Source: Verrucomicrobiales bacterium (GTDB taxonomy: Bacteria; Verrucomicrobiota; Verrucomicrobiia; Verrucomicrobiales; SLCJ01). From it: 64,000 nucleotides of DNA. Shown here in pieces: positions 55,505 through 64,000 of this stretch. The stretch lies in NCBI GenBank assembly GCA_024636835.1, contig JAGXGH010000106.1, positions 1 to 64,000 on the forward strand, given 5' to 3'. The first letter of the stretch is position 1. Each line of letters starts with the position of its first letter. The notes beneath the pieces are model-generated. The model was not told the origin of the DNA, made no database searches, and saw nothing but the letters and a program-made list of their open reading frames with translations. Both the position numbers and the translations under genes were made by a program.

Positions 55505-57124
55505 CTAACGTCGCTTACCCTTTTGCTGCGAGAGATACGGAGGGCGGTCGAAAGCATCATTGTCTAGGCGTGGATCATTGTTGGCCTTGAGTTCGGTCAT
55601 CAACTGTTCGCGAAGGTTTTTCCGCACCGTTTCATACTCCGGATTACCGGCGAGATTATTCATCTGAAACGGATCCTTGCGCAGGTCGTAGAGTTCTTCG
55701 GCGGGACGTTTTTCCCAGGCAAACTGAAGGAAGTTCGCCATGTTGTCATCGTTGCGGTGCTCTACCAGCCAGGCCTTGGTCGGTGAGGCGTCGATATCGC
55801 GGAAACCAGCATAGGTATCGTTGGCGAGCTTATCGAAGTCGGGGGCGGAGTCGGCCTTTATCGCATATGGAGCGCCCATGGGCCATCGGTCGGGTTTGAA
55901 GTTCATGACGTATAAATGATCAGATGTGCGGATGGCGCGGGTCGGGTATGGCTGGTTGTTCTCACGGGCCGAGCCAACATGCGTCTCGCGACCGATGAGG
56001 ACCCATGGGCGAAGTTTCGTATCATCAGAACCGGGCGCGATAGCGGGCAGGAGGTTTTGGCCATTCGGATCGTCGAATGACTTCAGACCAGCGGCAGCGA
56101 GGAAGGTTGGTGCGAGATCGATGAGAGAAACCGGTGCGCTGACATCGCGGCCAGCGGCAATGTGCTTCGGCCAACGGATAGCGAGCAGAACGCGCGAACC
56201 AAAATCGTGCACGTTGCACTTGCCACGTGGAAACCCAGGAACACCGTGGTCGCCGGAAATGACGACGATGGTGTTGTCGAGTTCACCCATCTTTTCGACC
56301 TCCTTGATAAGAACATCACAAGCGGCGTCGAAGGCCATCGCCTCGCCGAGGTAGTCTGCCATGTCCTCGCGGATGACTTCATTATCAGGAAGCACGGGAG
56401 GCAGTTTTTCCTTCAAGTCATCGGGGTCGAGCCCCCAAAGAGCCTTACCCGATCCACGGGTCCACTTGCGGTGTGTATTGGTCGGATTGAACGAATAAAA
56501 GAACGGCTGGCCGGGCTTACGCTTCGCCAGAAAGTCGCGAAAGTTTCCACGGACTTGCTCCATGAGCTGAGCTTTTGCTGCTGCCTTGTCTTTGGCTTTG
56601 GTGAGAAACTGCGAGTATTCGTTCAGGTCACGACCTGCGCTATTGTAGATATTTTGTTTACCGCCGATGATGCTGGCGCGCATGTGGAGTTTATAGGTCA
56701 GACCGATGTGATAGCCACCTTCCTGCAGGGTGACGGGCATACCTTTGATCTCGTCGAAAGGGTCGACCGCCCCTTTCTGCCACGGGTGGTGCAGTTGAGA
56801 ATGAGAGGAGTTGCGAAAGAAATGGCGACCGGTATTCAAGGCTGCACGTGACGGTGTGCAGGAGGGTACAGAGACGAAAGCATTTTGAAAAAGCGCACCC
56901 TCACGAGCGACTCGGTCGAAAGCGGGGGTGGAAATAATATCGTTGGGCGATGGGTTTTTCGGTTCAGCGTAAGCCGAGGCGTAACGACCGAGGTCGTCGG
57001 CAAATAGCAATAAAATGTTAGGCTGCTTATTGGCACCAACCTGATCCGTGGAATCCGCGGCGTGAACCTGCGTAAAGCTGGCTGCTGCGACGAGAGCGGG
57101 TATAAGAGTGCGAAGAAATTTCAT
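55505..57124 (-). CDS. Secreted heparan N-sulfatase-like sulfatase
   Basis: A 539-residue sulfatase with signal peptide MKFLRTLIPALVAAASFTQVHA. NILLLFADDLGRYAS supplies metal ligands, and the formylglycine motif is C89-T-P-S-R in VPSCTPSRAALNTG. GLTYKLHM, ISGDHGVPGFPRGKCN and EELYDLRKDPFQMNNL are in the pattern of the sulfamidase-like subgroup. Probably acts on sulfated sugars outside the cytoplasm. It ends about 280 bases from the transposase unit and is divergent from the vWA gene. Confidence 0.92.
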   Translation of the reverse strand: MKFLRTLIPALVAAASFTQVHAADSTDQVGANKQPNILLLFADDLGRYASAYAEPKNPSPNDIISTPAFDRVAREGALFQNAFVSVPSCTPSRAALNTGRHFFRNSSHSQLHHPWQKGAVDPFDEIKGMPVTLQEGGYHIGLTYKLHMRASIIGGKQNIYNSAGRDLNEYSQFLTKAKDKAAAKAQLMEQVRGNFRDFLAKRKPGQPFFYSFNPTNTHRKWTRGSGKALWGLDPDDLKEKLPPVLPDNEVIREDMADYLGEAMAFDAACDVLIKEVEKMGELDNTIVVISGDHGVPGFPRGKCNVHDFGSRVLLAIRWPKHIAAGRDVSAPVSLIDLAPTFLAAAGLKSFDDPNGQNLLPAIAPGSDDTKLRPWVLIGRETHVGSARENNQPYPTRAIRTSDHLYVMNFKPDRWPMGAPYAIKADSAPDFDKLANDTYAGFRDIDASPTKAWLVEHRNDDNMANFLQFAWEKRPAEELYDLRKDPFQMNNLAGNPEYETVRKNLREQLMTELKANNDPRLDNDAFDRPPYLSQQKGKRR

Positions 57125-57412
57125 GTGATTTTGTCTGGTTTGACGACTTTCCCTCGGTCAATTCTGTAGGGAGCGAATGGGGCCGATCAAGCTTTCGGAG
57201 GCGGCTATAAAAAGACACTGCAAAAGAAAGCCAGCAGTATACTTCAGGCAAAGAACGCGATGGTTTGGTGATATCTTTTCATAAAAATTGGAAATAGTTA
57301 CGTTGGGAACGTGTCTGGAAACACAAGAGCCCTACTTCGACGGCAATTACCTAATCGACACAGGCCAATGAAAAAGGCAACCATTATAGATAGCAGTTAT
57401 CCAAGCATCACC

Positions 57413-59674
57413 ATGAAACACCTCATTCTCATTTTTACGCTACTCACCAGCGCTATAGCTGCAGCTGCACCCATCACACGCGCTGAACTCACTGCCATCC
57501 CCGTGGGTCCCATTTCATACGAAAATGCCACCCTGAACACCGTCCTCGCAGATGCGCAAAAGATCGCTGCAAAACACAATATCTATCTCTCAGCAGATGC
57601 GCAGGCTCAGCAAATCGCTGGCAAACAGCACCTCACGCTCAAGGTCGAAGGCCTCAGCCTCGATGACCTTCTCGAAATCGTCATCCAAGGCAACGGACTC
57701 GAATGGACGATAGAGAACCGCAAAGTGTCGTTCTACAGTGAACCTAAGAAATTGGTCGCACAGCGTGAGCGGTTGAATTCCAAAACCCACCAGAAGCTCA
57801 ACGAAATCATCATCCCGGAAATCACCTTTGAAGACACCCCAATCCTAGATGCCTTCCAGCTCGTCAGGGAGAAAGCCATCGACATTGCTGGTATCGGCTC
57901 TGTTCCGAAGATCGATGCCAACTTCACTCCCAGTGCTCCGAAATCCGTCAATCTCAAGATCAAGAACGCCTCTGTCCTTAGCCTATTTGACCTCTTAACC
58001 GCAGTCTCAACCAGCTCCATCGAATGGGATCTGGACGGTTCTAAAATCATCCTCATCGACGAGGCCAAACGTCGTGAAAATCTCCGCCAACAACAAATCG
58101 CAGCGTCCAATTATAGACGCAGCGGCGGCGGAACCGCTGACCCCTTTGCGAGCCCTAGCTCCAGTCGGCGAACTAGTTCGACTAGCTCCTACCAAAAAAA
58201 CAAACCGCAACGCGCGCGTGCCGCTTTGGAGACCGAATCCTACGACCACTTTGGAGACAACCCCTTCTTCTCACCGCTTCAGGAACCCCTTTCCACCTTC
58301 TCCATCGACGTCGACACCGCAAGCTACTCCAACGTTCGCCGCATGATCGAAGCTGGATCGCACGTCCCCGTGGATGCCACTAGGATCGAGGAATTCCTCA
58401 ACTATTTCATCTATGACTACCCTCCGCCAGCCACTGGTGAAGCCGACAAACCCATCGAAGGCCCTCCCTTCTCAGCGAACATCGAAGCAGCTTCCGCTCC
58501 CTGGGCACCGGATCATCGCCTCATTCGCATTGGCCTGAAAGGCTATGAGATCGAATGGAAAAGCCGCCCTCCCTCCAACCTCGTCTTCCTCCTTGACGTC
58601 TCGGGCTCCATGAGTAGCGCCAACAAACTACAATTGGTGAAAGAGTCCCTTCGCCTACTCATCAAACGACTCGACGAACGCGATCGAATTTCCATAGTCG
58701 TCTACGCGGGCAACTCCGGACTCGTGCTCCCACCGACTCAGGTCAATAAGAGGAAAAAGATCCTTCATGCCATCGACAACTTGGAAGCAGGCGGCTCTAC
58801 CAACGGTGGTGAAGGGATTGCCCTCGCCTACAAAACCGCGCGTGAAAACTTCAACCAACTCGGAAACAACCGCGTCATCCTCTGCACCGACGGCGACTTC
58901 AACGTCGGCACCACCGATCAAGGTGCCCTTGTAAAAATGGTCGAGGAACAAGGTAAAACCGGAGTCTACCTCACCGTCCTCGGCTTCGGCATGGGCAACT
59001 TCAAGGACGACATGCTCGAAACTATTTCCAACAAAGGAAATGGTAACTACGCATACGTCGATTCCAAACAGGAAGCTCGTAAAGTCTTCGTCCACGGACT
59101 CAGCGGCACACTCGTCACGATCGCCAAGGATGTGAAAATTCAGGTCGAGTTCAACCCGGCGAAAGTCGGAGCCTATCGACTGATCGGCTACGAGAACCGA
59201 CTCCTCGAAGCCCAGGACTTTGATGATGACACCAAGGATGCCGGAGAAATCGGTGCTGGGCACAGCGTCACCGCATTCTACGAAGTCATCCCCGCCGGAA
59301 AGGAAGCCGACATGCTCAAACGCATCTCCCCACTGAAATATCAGAAGGTCGAACCTCGCCAAGATAAGCCCGAGGCCACCGATGAACTGCTCACCCTCAA
59401 GCTCCGTTACAAAAAACCCGAAGCGCAGGAGAGTATTCTGATGGAGATACCCTTCACCGATACCGGAGCCAGCTTTGCCGACGCCTCGCTCGACTTCCGC
59501 TTTGCTTCATCCGTGGCTTCGTTCGGCATGATTCTCCGCGACTCCGACTTCCGCGGGGAATCCAACCTCCCCGCCATCATTGAAACCGCCAGCAGCTCCA
59601 TCGGCCCCGATCAATACGGCTATCGCAAAGAGTTCCTCCAACTCGTCAAAGCCTACGAAAAAACAAAACGCTAA
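57413..59674 (+). CDS. STN and von Willebrand factor type A domain protein
   Basis: A 753-residue exported protein from ATG 57413 (the frame opens at 57311 but the true signal peptide MKHLILIFTLLTSAIAAAA starts here). Residues 30-110 and 120-225 resemble secretin/TonB short N-terminal (STN) domains. A Ser-rich linker (RRSGGGTADPFASPSSS) follows, then a von Willebrand N-terminal region (ALETESYDHFGDNPF), a vWA domain with the metal site D395-V-S-G-S-M, and a C-terminal block of the YfbK type. Relatives with the vWA/YfbK part are common in Bacteroidota and Planctomycetota; the function is unknown, perhaps envelope adhesion. The STN heads are unusual for this family. Confidence 0.82.
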   Translation: MKHLILIFTLLTSAIAAAAPITRAELTAIPVGPISYENATLNTVLADAQKIAAKHNIYLSADAQAQQIAGKQHLTLKVEGLSLDDLLEIVIQGNGLEWTIENRKVSFYSEPKKLVAQRERLNSKTHQKLNEIIIPEITFEDTPILDAFQLVREKAIDIAGIGSVPKIDANFTPSAPKSVNLKIKNASVLSLFDLLTAVSTSSIEWDLDGSKIILIDEAKRRENLRQQQIAASNYRRSGGGTADPFASPSSSRRTSSTSSYQKNKPQRARAALETESYDHFGDNPFFSPLQEPLSTFSIDVDTASYSNVRRMIEAGSHVPVDATRIEEFLNYFIYDYPPPATGEADKPIEGPPFSANIEAASAPWAPDHRLIRIGLKGYEIEWKSRPPSNLVFLLDVSGSMSSANKLQLVKESLRLLIKRLDERDRISIVVYAGNSGLVLPPTQVNKRKKILHAIDNLEAGGSTNGGEGIALAYKTARENFNQLGNNRVILCTDGDFNVGTTDQGALVKMVEEQGKTGVYLTVLGFGMGNFKDDMLETISNKGNGNYAYVDSKQEARKVFVHGLSGTLVTIAKDVKIQVEFNPAKVGAYRLIGYENRLLEAQDFDDDTKDAGEIGAGHSVTAFYEVIPAGKEADMLKRISPLKYQKVEPRQDKPEATDELLTLKLRYKKPEAQESILMEIPFTDTGASFADASLDFRFASSVASFGMILRDSDFRGESNLPAIIETASSSIGPDQYGYRKEFLQLVKAYEKTKR

Positions 59675-59726
59675 GCCCTTGCTCTGCTCGACCCTAGGAT
59701 TTCAACAAGGCATTCGGACATATATC

Positions 59727-59820
59727 ATACCAAATCTTAGTATTGATCTGACGCGAGCGGTCGTAGAATCACTTGATCGAGAGCTGCTTGTGCGCGGCGA
59801 ATAGTCATGTTTTTATTCGA
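59727..59820 (-). repeat. Interspersed about 92-bp repeat, copy C
   Basis: Reverse complement of the unit at 8770-8860: begins ATACCAAATCTTAGTATTGA and ends GTCATGTTTTTATTCGA. Its GAATAA end forms the last codons of the adjacent sulfatase gene. Confidence 0.75.
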
Positions 59821-61180
59821 AAGCGGAATGAGACACCGGATGCCACTGATCGATGCTTTTTTTGAGGCGCTCGACAACTTCCAGATGCTCGCGAGAGATT
59901 TCATGTTTCTCGTGAGGATCGTTTTTGAGATTGTAGAGCCTGACCGGCTCCTTGTCCCAGATGTGTAGATTTTTGTATTTGGTAGTATCCTTACCGTCGT
60001 AGCGGAGGAGAAGTTTCCAGTCTCCCTCTCTGCACCAGAGGTATTGGAGGGTGTCATCAGGATTGCCAACGGTCATGTTGTACACCGAGTTGCAAACACC
60101 AAAGACACGCTCACGCGCCTGACGGGCTTTCGGGTCGAGTAAATTAATTCCAGGCAGATCATCCGGCGCCTCCAAACCTGTCGCCGCGGCGATGGTGGGA
60201 AATAAGTCGATGGCATGCGCCAGATCAGGGACGCAAGTGGCCGCAACGTGCCCCGGCCAGGAAATCATGATCGGTGTGCGTATTCCATTTTCGTAAGGCG
60301 AACTTTTGGAGCGCTGGGCGTATTGCTTCCAAAGTTTCTGATTCGGATTCTCTTTATTCGTGCTGGGAGCGGCCCATCCGTTGTCACAGATGTAGATAAC
60401 CATCGTATCTTCTCGAAGTTTTTTTTGATCCAGATAATCAAGTAGTTCACCGCAGGTTTCATCGAACCATTCACACATGGCGTAATACTTTGCGACGTCC
60501 ATGCCGCGTCCCTCTTGCGTGTATTTTTCGAGTAAGCGCTTTGGAGGGTTGTGGGGTGTATGCGGAAGAAATGGCGCATACCAAACGAGAAACGGCTTTT
60601 TCTCCTTGGTCGCCTGATCGATGAAATCCGTTATCGGCTTGATACCTTCACGACCGATCTTGAGGCCTTCGTCGCCGTGGCGTCCGTCACGTTTTGGGTC
60701 GCCGTGGGTCATACCATGCGTAAACCCTCCGTCACGCCACGAGCCTTCCCACCATTTGCCGGATTGGTGAGCCAGGTATCCGTTCGATGTCAGCATCTTG
60801 ATGAAACTAGGGTGTTTATGAAATTCCGCTTGCACGGGAATGTCCAGCTCAGCGCGCTTGTTGGCTCCATCGACGTCGTTACCTGTGACCCCGTGTTGAA
60901 ATGGATAGAGGCCAGTCACCATTGAAGCTAATGATGGTCGGCATAGCGGTGCCGCGACATATCCGTTGGGCATTACCAAACTGCGAGCAGCGAGTTTGTC
61001 CAAATGTGGGGTTTTTATCTCCTCGTGCCCCATAAAGCCGTAATCAGTCCACGCCTGATCATCGCTGAGAATAACCACGATGTTAGATTTACTGGGCGTT
61101 TGGGATTCTGCCTGTGCTGCAGCCAACACTCCGGCGGCAGCTAACAACAGGGCAGTGAGTTTTGTAAGCGTATGTTTCAT
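59813..61180 (-). CDS. Secreted sulfatase with C-R-P-S-L motif
   Basis: A 455-residue sulfatase family protein from ATG 61180; the open frame reaches 61393 but the added 71 residues lack export features and enter the divergent promoter region. Signal peptide, VVILSDDQAWTDYGFMG and a formylglycine site C80-R-P-S-L84 in APLCRPSLASMVTG, where the usual Arg is Leu. LVWYAPFLPHTPHNPPKRLL and DNGWA are typical. The last codons and stop come from an interspersed repeat, so the original C-terminus may have been altered. Confidence 0.9.
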   Translation of the reverse strand: MKHTLTKLTALLLAAAGVLAAAQAESQTPSKSNIVVILSDDQAWTDYGFMGHEEIKTPHLDKLAARSLVMPNGYVAAPLCRPSLASMVTGLYPFQHGVTGNDVDGANKRAELDIPVQAEFHKHPSFIKMLTSNGYLAHQSGKWWEGSWRDGGFTHGMTHGDPKRDGRHGDEGLKIGREGIKPITDFIDQATKEKKPFLVWYAPFLPHTPHNPPKRLLEKYTQEGRGMDVAKYYAMCEWFDETCGELLDYLDQKKLREDTMVIYICDNGWAAPSTNKENPNQKLWKQYAQRSKSSPYENGIRTPIMISWPGHVAATCVPDLAHAIDLFPTIAAATGLEAPDDLPGINLLDPKARQARERVFGVCNSVYNMTVGNPDDTLQYLWCREGDWKLLLRYDGKDTTKYKNLHIWDKEPVRLYNLKNDPHEKHEISREHLEVVERLKKSIDQWHPVSHSAFE

Positions 61181-61324
61181 TTTGGTTTTATCGAAGGTAT
61201 GAAGCATGATCAGCCCAATTTGCCCATTCTTTCCAAGAGCATAAAATGCTTTCATTTTCGAATCCAGCACGGTGATCAAGCCAAGAGATTCATGAAAGAA
61301 GGGAGATTTCTGTCCGTAGTCATT

Positions 61325-61352
61325 ACAGTCAGCGATACTACAGTCAGCGATA
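61325..61352. repeat. Direct repeat in divergent promoter region
   Basis: ACAGTCAGCGATA occurs at 61325-61337 and 61340-61352, a 15-base spacing, about 60 bases before the esterase start. It could be a regulator binding pair. Confidence 0.4.
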
Positions 61353-61413
61353 TGCTGGAGAATGTAACGCGGAGAAGATCCCCGATTAATCAAAAAAAAC
61401 CCACAATCAAACT

Positions 61414-62466
61414 ATGAAACGTAAATACGCAATCAAATCATCCTGCCTGTTGGCGGCCATGAGCCTCGGAATGGCCGGCATCACGAATGCTGCTGATTTA
61501 CCCGATCCAGATGGTAAACCTGCCGACATGTCCAAACCCGTCCAGGTCTTCATCATCATGGGTCAGTCCAACACCCTGGAAATGGGTAAGGTTACCGACG
61601 AACTCAAGGAAGCATATCCCTTTTTGTCCGATGACTCGGGCAACTGGACCACGCGCCAAGACGTTCGTAACGTCTCCGTGATGGTTGGCAAGGGTGTCTA
61701 CCGCAACGACTGGATGACCATCAGCGGCAACAAAATCGGTATCGAAGTTGGTATTGGCCACCAACTTGGAAATGCCGTCGACGCTCCCGTGATGGTTCTC
61801 AAGAGCTCGATTGGCAACCGTAGCCTCGGCTGGGATCTACTTCCTCCGGGAACTCCTCGTTACACCCACGAAGGGAAAGAAGAAGCCGGTTACCGCGAAT
61901 ACGTAGATGGTGGGAAAATCCTACCGTATGAAAAGGGCGTTTCAAAAGTCATTGGCACGAAAGGTAAAAACAAAGGTAAGGAGGTTGATCCGTGGTATGC
62001 AGGCAAGCAGTATGATGATGATGTAGCAAACGCCAAGATGGTGCTTGCCGATCTCGACAAATATTATCCCGGTGCCAAGGAATACGAAGTAGCTGGCTTC
62101 ATCTGGTGGCAGGGTGACAAAGACATGCGCAATCCTGCACATGCCGCCACGTATGAGAAGAACCTCGTTGCGCTCGCCAAGGCGCTGCGCAACGACTTCG
62201 ATGCACCGAAAGCAGCCTTCGTCACCGCCTCACTCGGCCAGACCGAAGAAGGCGCAACCTCCGGCGACGGCGTAATCCTTGAAGCCATGAAGACCTTCGC
62301 CAGCGGTAAATATTCCGCTGAGCTAGGCGACAACCTCGGCTTCGTCTACACCCACCCGCTTTCAGAGGGCAGCAGCTCAAGTGCTCACTACAGCGGCAAT
62401 GCCAAGACCTACATGAACGTCGGTCTTGCCTTGGGCGAAGAAATGGTCAAGCAAACCAAGAAGTAG
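61414..62466 (+). CDS. SGNH carbohydrate acetylesterase
   Basis: A 350-residue secreted esterase. Signal peptide MKRKYAIKSSCLLAAMSLGMAGITNA, the nucleophile Ser52 in IIMGQSNTLEMG, GIEVGIGHQLG, and WWQGDKDMRNPAHAATYEKN, the block with the catalytic region of the sialate O-acetylesterase/CE6-like family. It removes acetyl groups from polysaccharide. Divergent from the sulfatase at 59813 and followed by a strong terminator, so it is a single-gene unit. Confidence 0.88.
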   Translation: MKRKYAIKSSCLLAAMSLGMAGITNAADLPDPDGKPADMSKPVQVFIIMGQSNTLEMGKVTDELKEAYPFLSDDSGNWTTRQDVRNVSVMVGKGVYRNDWMTISGNKIGIEVGIGHQLGNAVDAPVMVLKSSIGNRSLGWDLLPPGTPRYTHEGKEEAGYREYVDGGKILPYEKGVSKVIGTKGKNKGKEVDPWYAGKQYDDDVANAKMVLADLDKYYPGAKEYEVAGFIWWQGDKDMRNPAHAATYEKNLVALAKALRNDFDAPKAAFVTASLGQTEEGATSGDGVILEAMKTFASGKYSAELGDNLGFVYTHPLSEGSSSSAHYSGNAKTYMNVGLALGEEMVKQTKK

Positions 62467-62509
62467 GTCATTAGAACAATCTAATCCACCCGCAGCAATG
62501 CGGAGTCTC

Positions 62510-62544
62510 AAGGGCTGGTGCGCATGTTGCACCAGCCCTTTTTT
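62510..62544 (+). terminator. Rho-independent terminator after SGNH esterase
   Basis: AGGGCTGGTGC / GCACCAGCCCT stem (11 bp), GCATGTT loop, then six T. Confidence 0.92.
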
Positions 62545-62579
62545 ATCAAAAAACCGCCTTCCTAGAAAGGGGTGCCCTC

Positions 62580-62614
62580 TTATACCAAATCTTGGCATTA
62601 TTGTGGCGGACTTC
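62580..62614 (-). repeat. Possible partial interspersed repeat
   Basis: TTATACCAAATCTTGGCATT matches one end of the 92-bp repeat (as at 59727), then diverges within 15 bases. A weak copy. Confidence 0.35.
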
Positions 62615-62680
62615 TCCTGTAAGATTACTGCTTATTTGCGGGTATACCTCGTTTCAGACTTTCTTAAATTAGGCGTTATT

Positions 62681-64000
62681 ATGGAAAATCATTCCCCAAC
62701 CATTCTTCCGCTGCGGGCTTCGCAAATTCTTGTTCCCTTGTTGGTGACATGCCTCATTCAGACTGGTGTTTTGCTGGCGGATACATCTGGTGCGAACGGA
62801 GTGACAAAGGAGCAACCCTTATCCCGAGCCGATGACCGGCTTTCACCCGCTGAGTTTGCCAATCCACCGGTGCATTCACGTCCCGGTTCATTTTGGGACT
62901 GGTTGAATGGGGCGATGACCAAGGAGCAAATCACCCGTGACTTGGAAGCCATGAAGCGTGGCGGCATGCGTGGCGGTGAAATTTGGGACGTCGCTGCACA
63001 TGCAGACCCGGATAACCGAGTGCCCGCCGGCCCTGCTTTTTTCGGACCAGAGTCGACGCAGTTAATGGCGCACGCCATTCGAGAAGCCGACCGTCTAGGA
63101 TTGGAAATCGGAGTGGTCGCATCAAGTGGATGGAATGCGGGCGGTGCCTGGATTCCCCCGAAATACGCGGGAAAGGGGATCTATCACTCCGTCACCACGA
63201 TAACCGGCCCCAGCAAATTTGAGGGCAAACTCCCCATGCCTGAACTGCCGGAACTCTGCCCGCGCGACAAATCGGGCCACCCCCTCTATCTCGATGAAGT
63301 GGCGATCTTAGCGGTGCCAGATGATGGCAGCAAAACGATTACCGGCATTGATCAGGTCATCGACCTCACAACCATGGTCGACGACGAGGGCATCCTGCAT
63401 TGGGAAGCGCCCCAAGGTAAATGGTCCGTGATCCGCTATGTTTGCACGAACCATGGTCAGCAATTGATCGTACCAAGCCCGAATTCGGGCGGTCCAATGA
63501 TCGACTTTTTCGACCCCCGTGCCACGGAGTTTCATCTCAACTACATGGTGAGCACGCTTCTCAAAGAGATTGAAAAAACCACCTTCGAGGGAACCAGCTT
63601 CAAGACCTTGGAGTTCGACAGCATGGAGCTCGACGGTTTTACACCATGGACCGAATTGATGGCGAATGAGTTCGAGCAGCGCGTGGGGTATCCGGTGTAC
63701 CGGTATTTACCCTTACTCTGCGGCTGGACCCTGAAGGATGACGATACCCAACAACGCTTTCTCTACGATTGGAAGAAGTTCGTCAGCGACCAGCTGATTG
63801 ATTCACACTACGTCACTGCGCGGAAATTCCTCAACAACTATGGCATCAGCCTGATCTCAGAATCGGGTGGCCCGGGACCACCAATTTGGAATTCAAATCC
63901 GGTGGACGGTATCAAAGCGCTCGGCGCGGTCGATATCCCGCGAGGTGAATTCTGGATCAAGCACCGCGGGATATTTCTCGTCAAAGCGATTTCCTCAGCC
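62681..64000 (+). CDS. GH106-type alpha-L-rhamnosidase (3' partial)
   Basis: 440 codons are open to the last base of the window with no stop. After a hydrophobic export segment (about residues 13-33), the sequence HSRPGSFWDWLNGAMTKEQI...DLEAMKRGGMRGGEIWDV is the conserved N-terminus of the GH106 rhamnosidase family. Later SMELDGFTPW and ISLISESGGPGPPIW supply the acidic residues typical of the active site. It would release L-rhamnose from polysaccharide, matching the sulfatase and BNR-4 genes of the region. The usual length is about 900-1100 residues, so half is missing. Confidence 0.85.
   Translation, partial: MENHSPTILPLRASQILVPLLVTCLIQTGVLLADTSGANGVTKEQPLSRADDRLSPAEFANPPVHSRPGSFWDWLNGAMTKEQITRDLEAMKRGGMRGGEIWDVAAHADPDNRVPAGPAFFGPESTQLMAHAIREADRLGLEIGVVASSGWNAGGAWIPPKYAGKGIYHSVTTITGPSKFEGKLPMPELPELCPRDKSGHPLYLDEVAILAVPDDGSKTITGIDQVIDLTTMVDDEGILHWEAPQGKWSVIRYVCTNHGQQLIVPSPNSGGPMIDFFDPRATEFHLNYMVSTLLKEIEKTTFEGTSFKTLEFDSMELDGFTPWTELMANEFEQRVGYPVYRYLPLLCGWTLKDDDTQQRFLYDWKKFVSDQLIDSHYVTARKFLNNYGISLISESGGPGPPIWNSNPVDGIKALGAVDIPRGEFWIKHRGIFLVKAISSA

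Noticed and set aside
59737-60069. 110-codon minus-strand frame at the end of the sulfatase
   Set aside because: Out-of-frame with the sulfatase and partly made of repeat copy C.

Overview
The window reads as a piece of a marine-type Verrucomicrobiota chromosome, most likely order Verrucomicrobiales (Rubritalea/Akkermansiaceae-like). The grounds are five secreted proteins ending in a PEP-CTERM sorting tail, seven sulfatases, a double-length UvrA of the kind known from the PVC superphylum, and LacI-type sensor regulators with a GntR-like head. This placement comes from gene content only. No rRNA, tRNA or CRISPR array was recognised.

Layout. 1-6132: 3' part of a tandem-duplicated UvrA whose inter-domain linkers carry in-frame palindromic DNA repeats; one repeat type recurs in the intergenic DNA just downstream. 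6.5-9.9 kb: a secreted protein of unknown role, a decayed ion-channel fragment and two transglutaminase-like proteases separated by a nest of interspersed repeats. 10.0-15.5 kb (minus strand): a sulfatase and a likely extracytoplasmic flavin-transfer set (porin, FMN-binding protein, PepSY membrane protein, ApbE). 15.8-19.7 kb: M29 aminopeptidase, a VHL-beta-domain zincin and a sulfatase. 19.8-33.6 kb: sugar-type regulator, PEP-CTERM protein, SGNH esterase, GH2 enzyme, three more sulfatases and a beta-propeller/cytochrome c protein, which together look like a sulfated-polysaccharide degradation locus without SusC/SusD.

33.8-44.7 kb: a compact same-strand metabolic cluster joining succinate and propionate: methylmalonyl-CoA epimerase, the four subunits of a sodium-pumping methylmalonyl-CoA decarboxylase, a CoA transferase, both methylmalonyl-CoA mutase subunits and the mutase chaperone MeaB. 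It could run as propionate-forming fermentation with sodium export, or in reverse for propionate use.

44.8-55.2 kb: a second sugar-type regulator, then an accessory region with four PEP-CTERM genes sharing an upstream 23-bp element, a large BNR-4 enzyme, a segmental duplication that left a copy interrupted by a TAG codon, and a RAYT transposase unit with an older remnant nearby. 55.5-64.0 kb: two more sulfatases, an STN/von Willebrand factor A protein, a second SGNH esterase and the start of a GH106-type rhamnosidase running off the window. Sulfatases, GH2, GH106, BNR-4 and esterases together suggest breakdown of a sulfated, acetylated, rhamnose- or uronate-containing algal glycan; the actual substrate cannot be read from the sequence.
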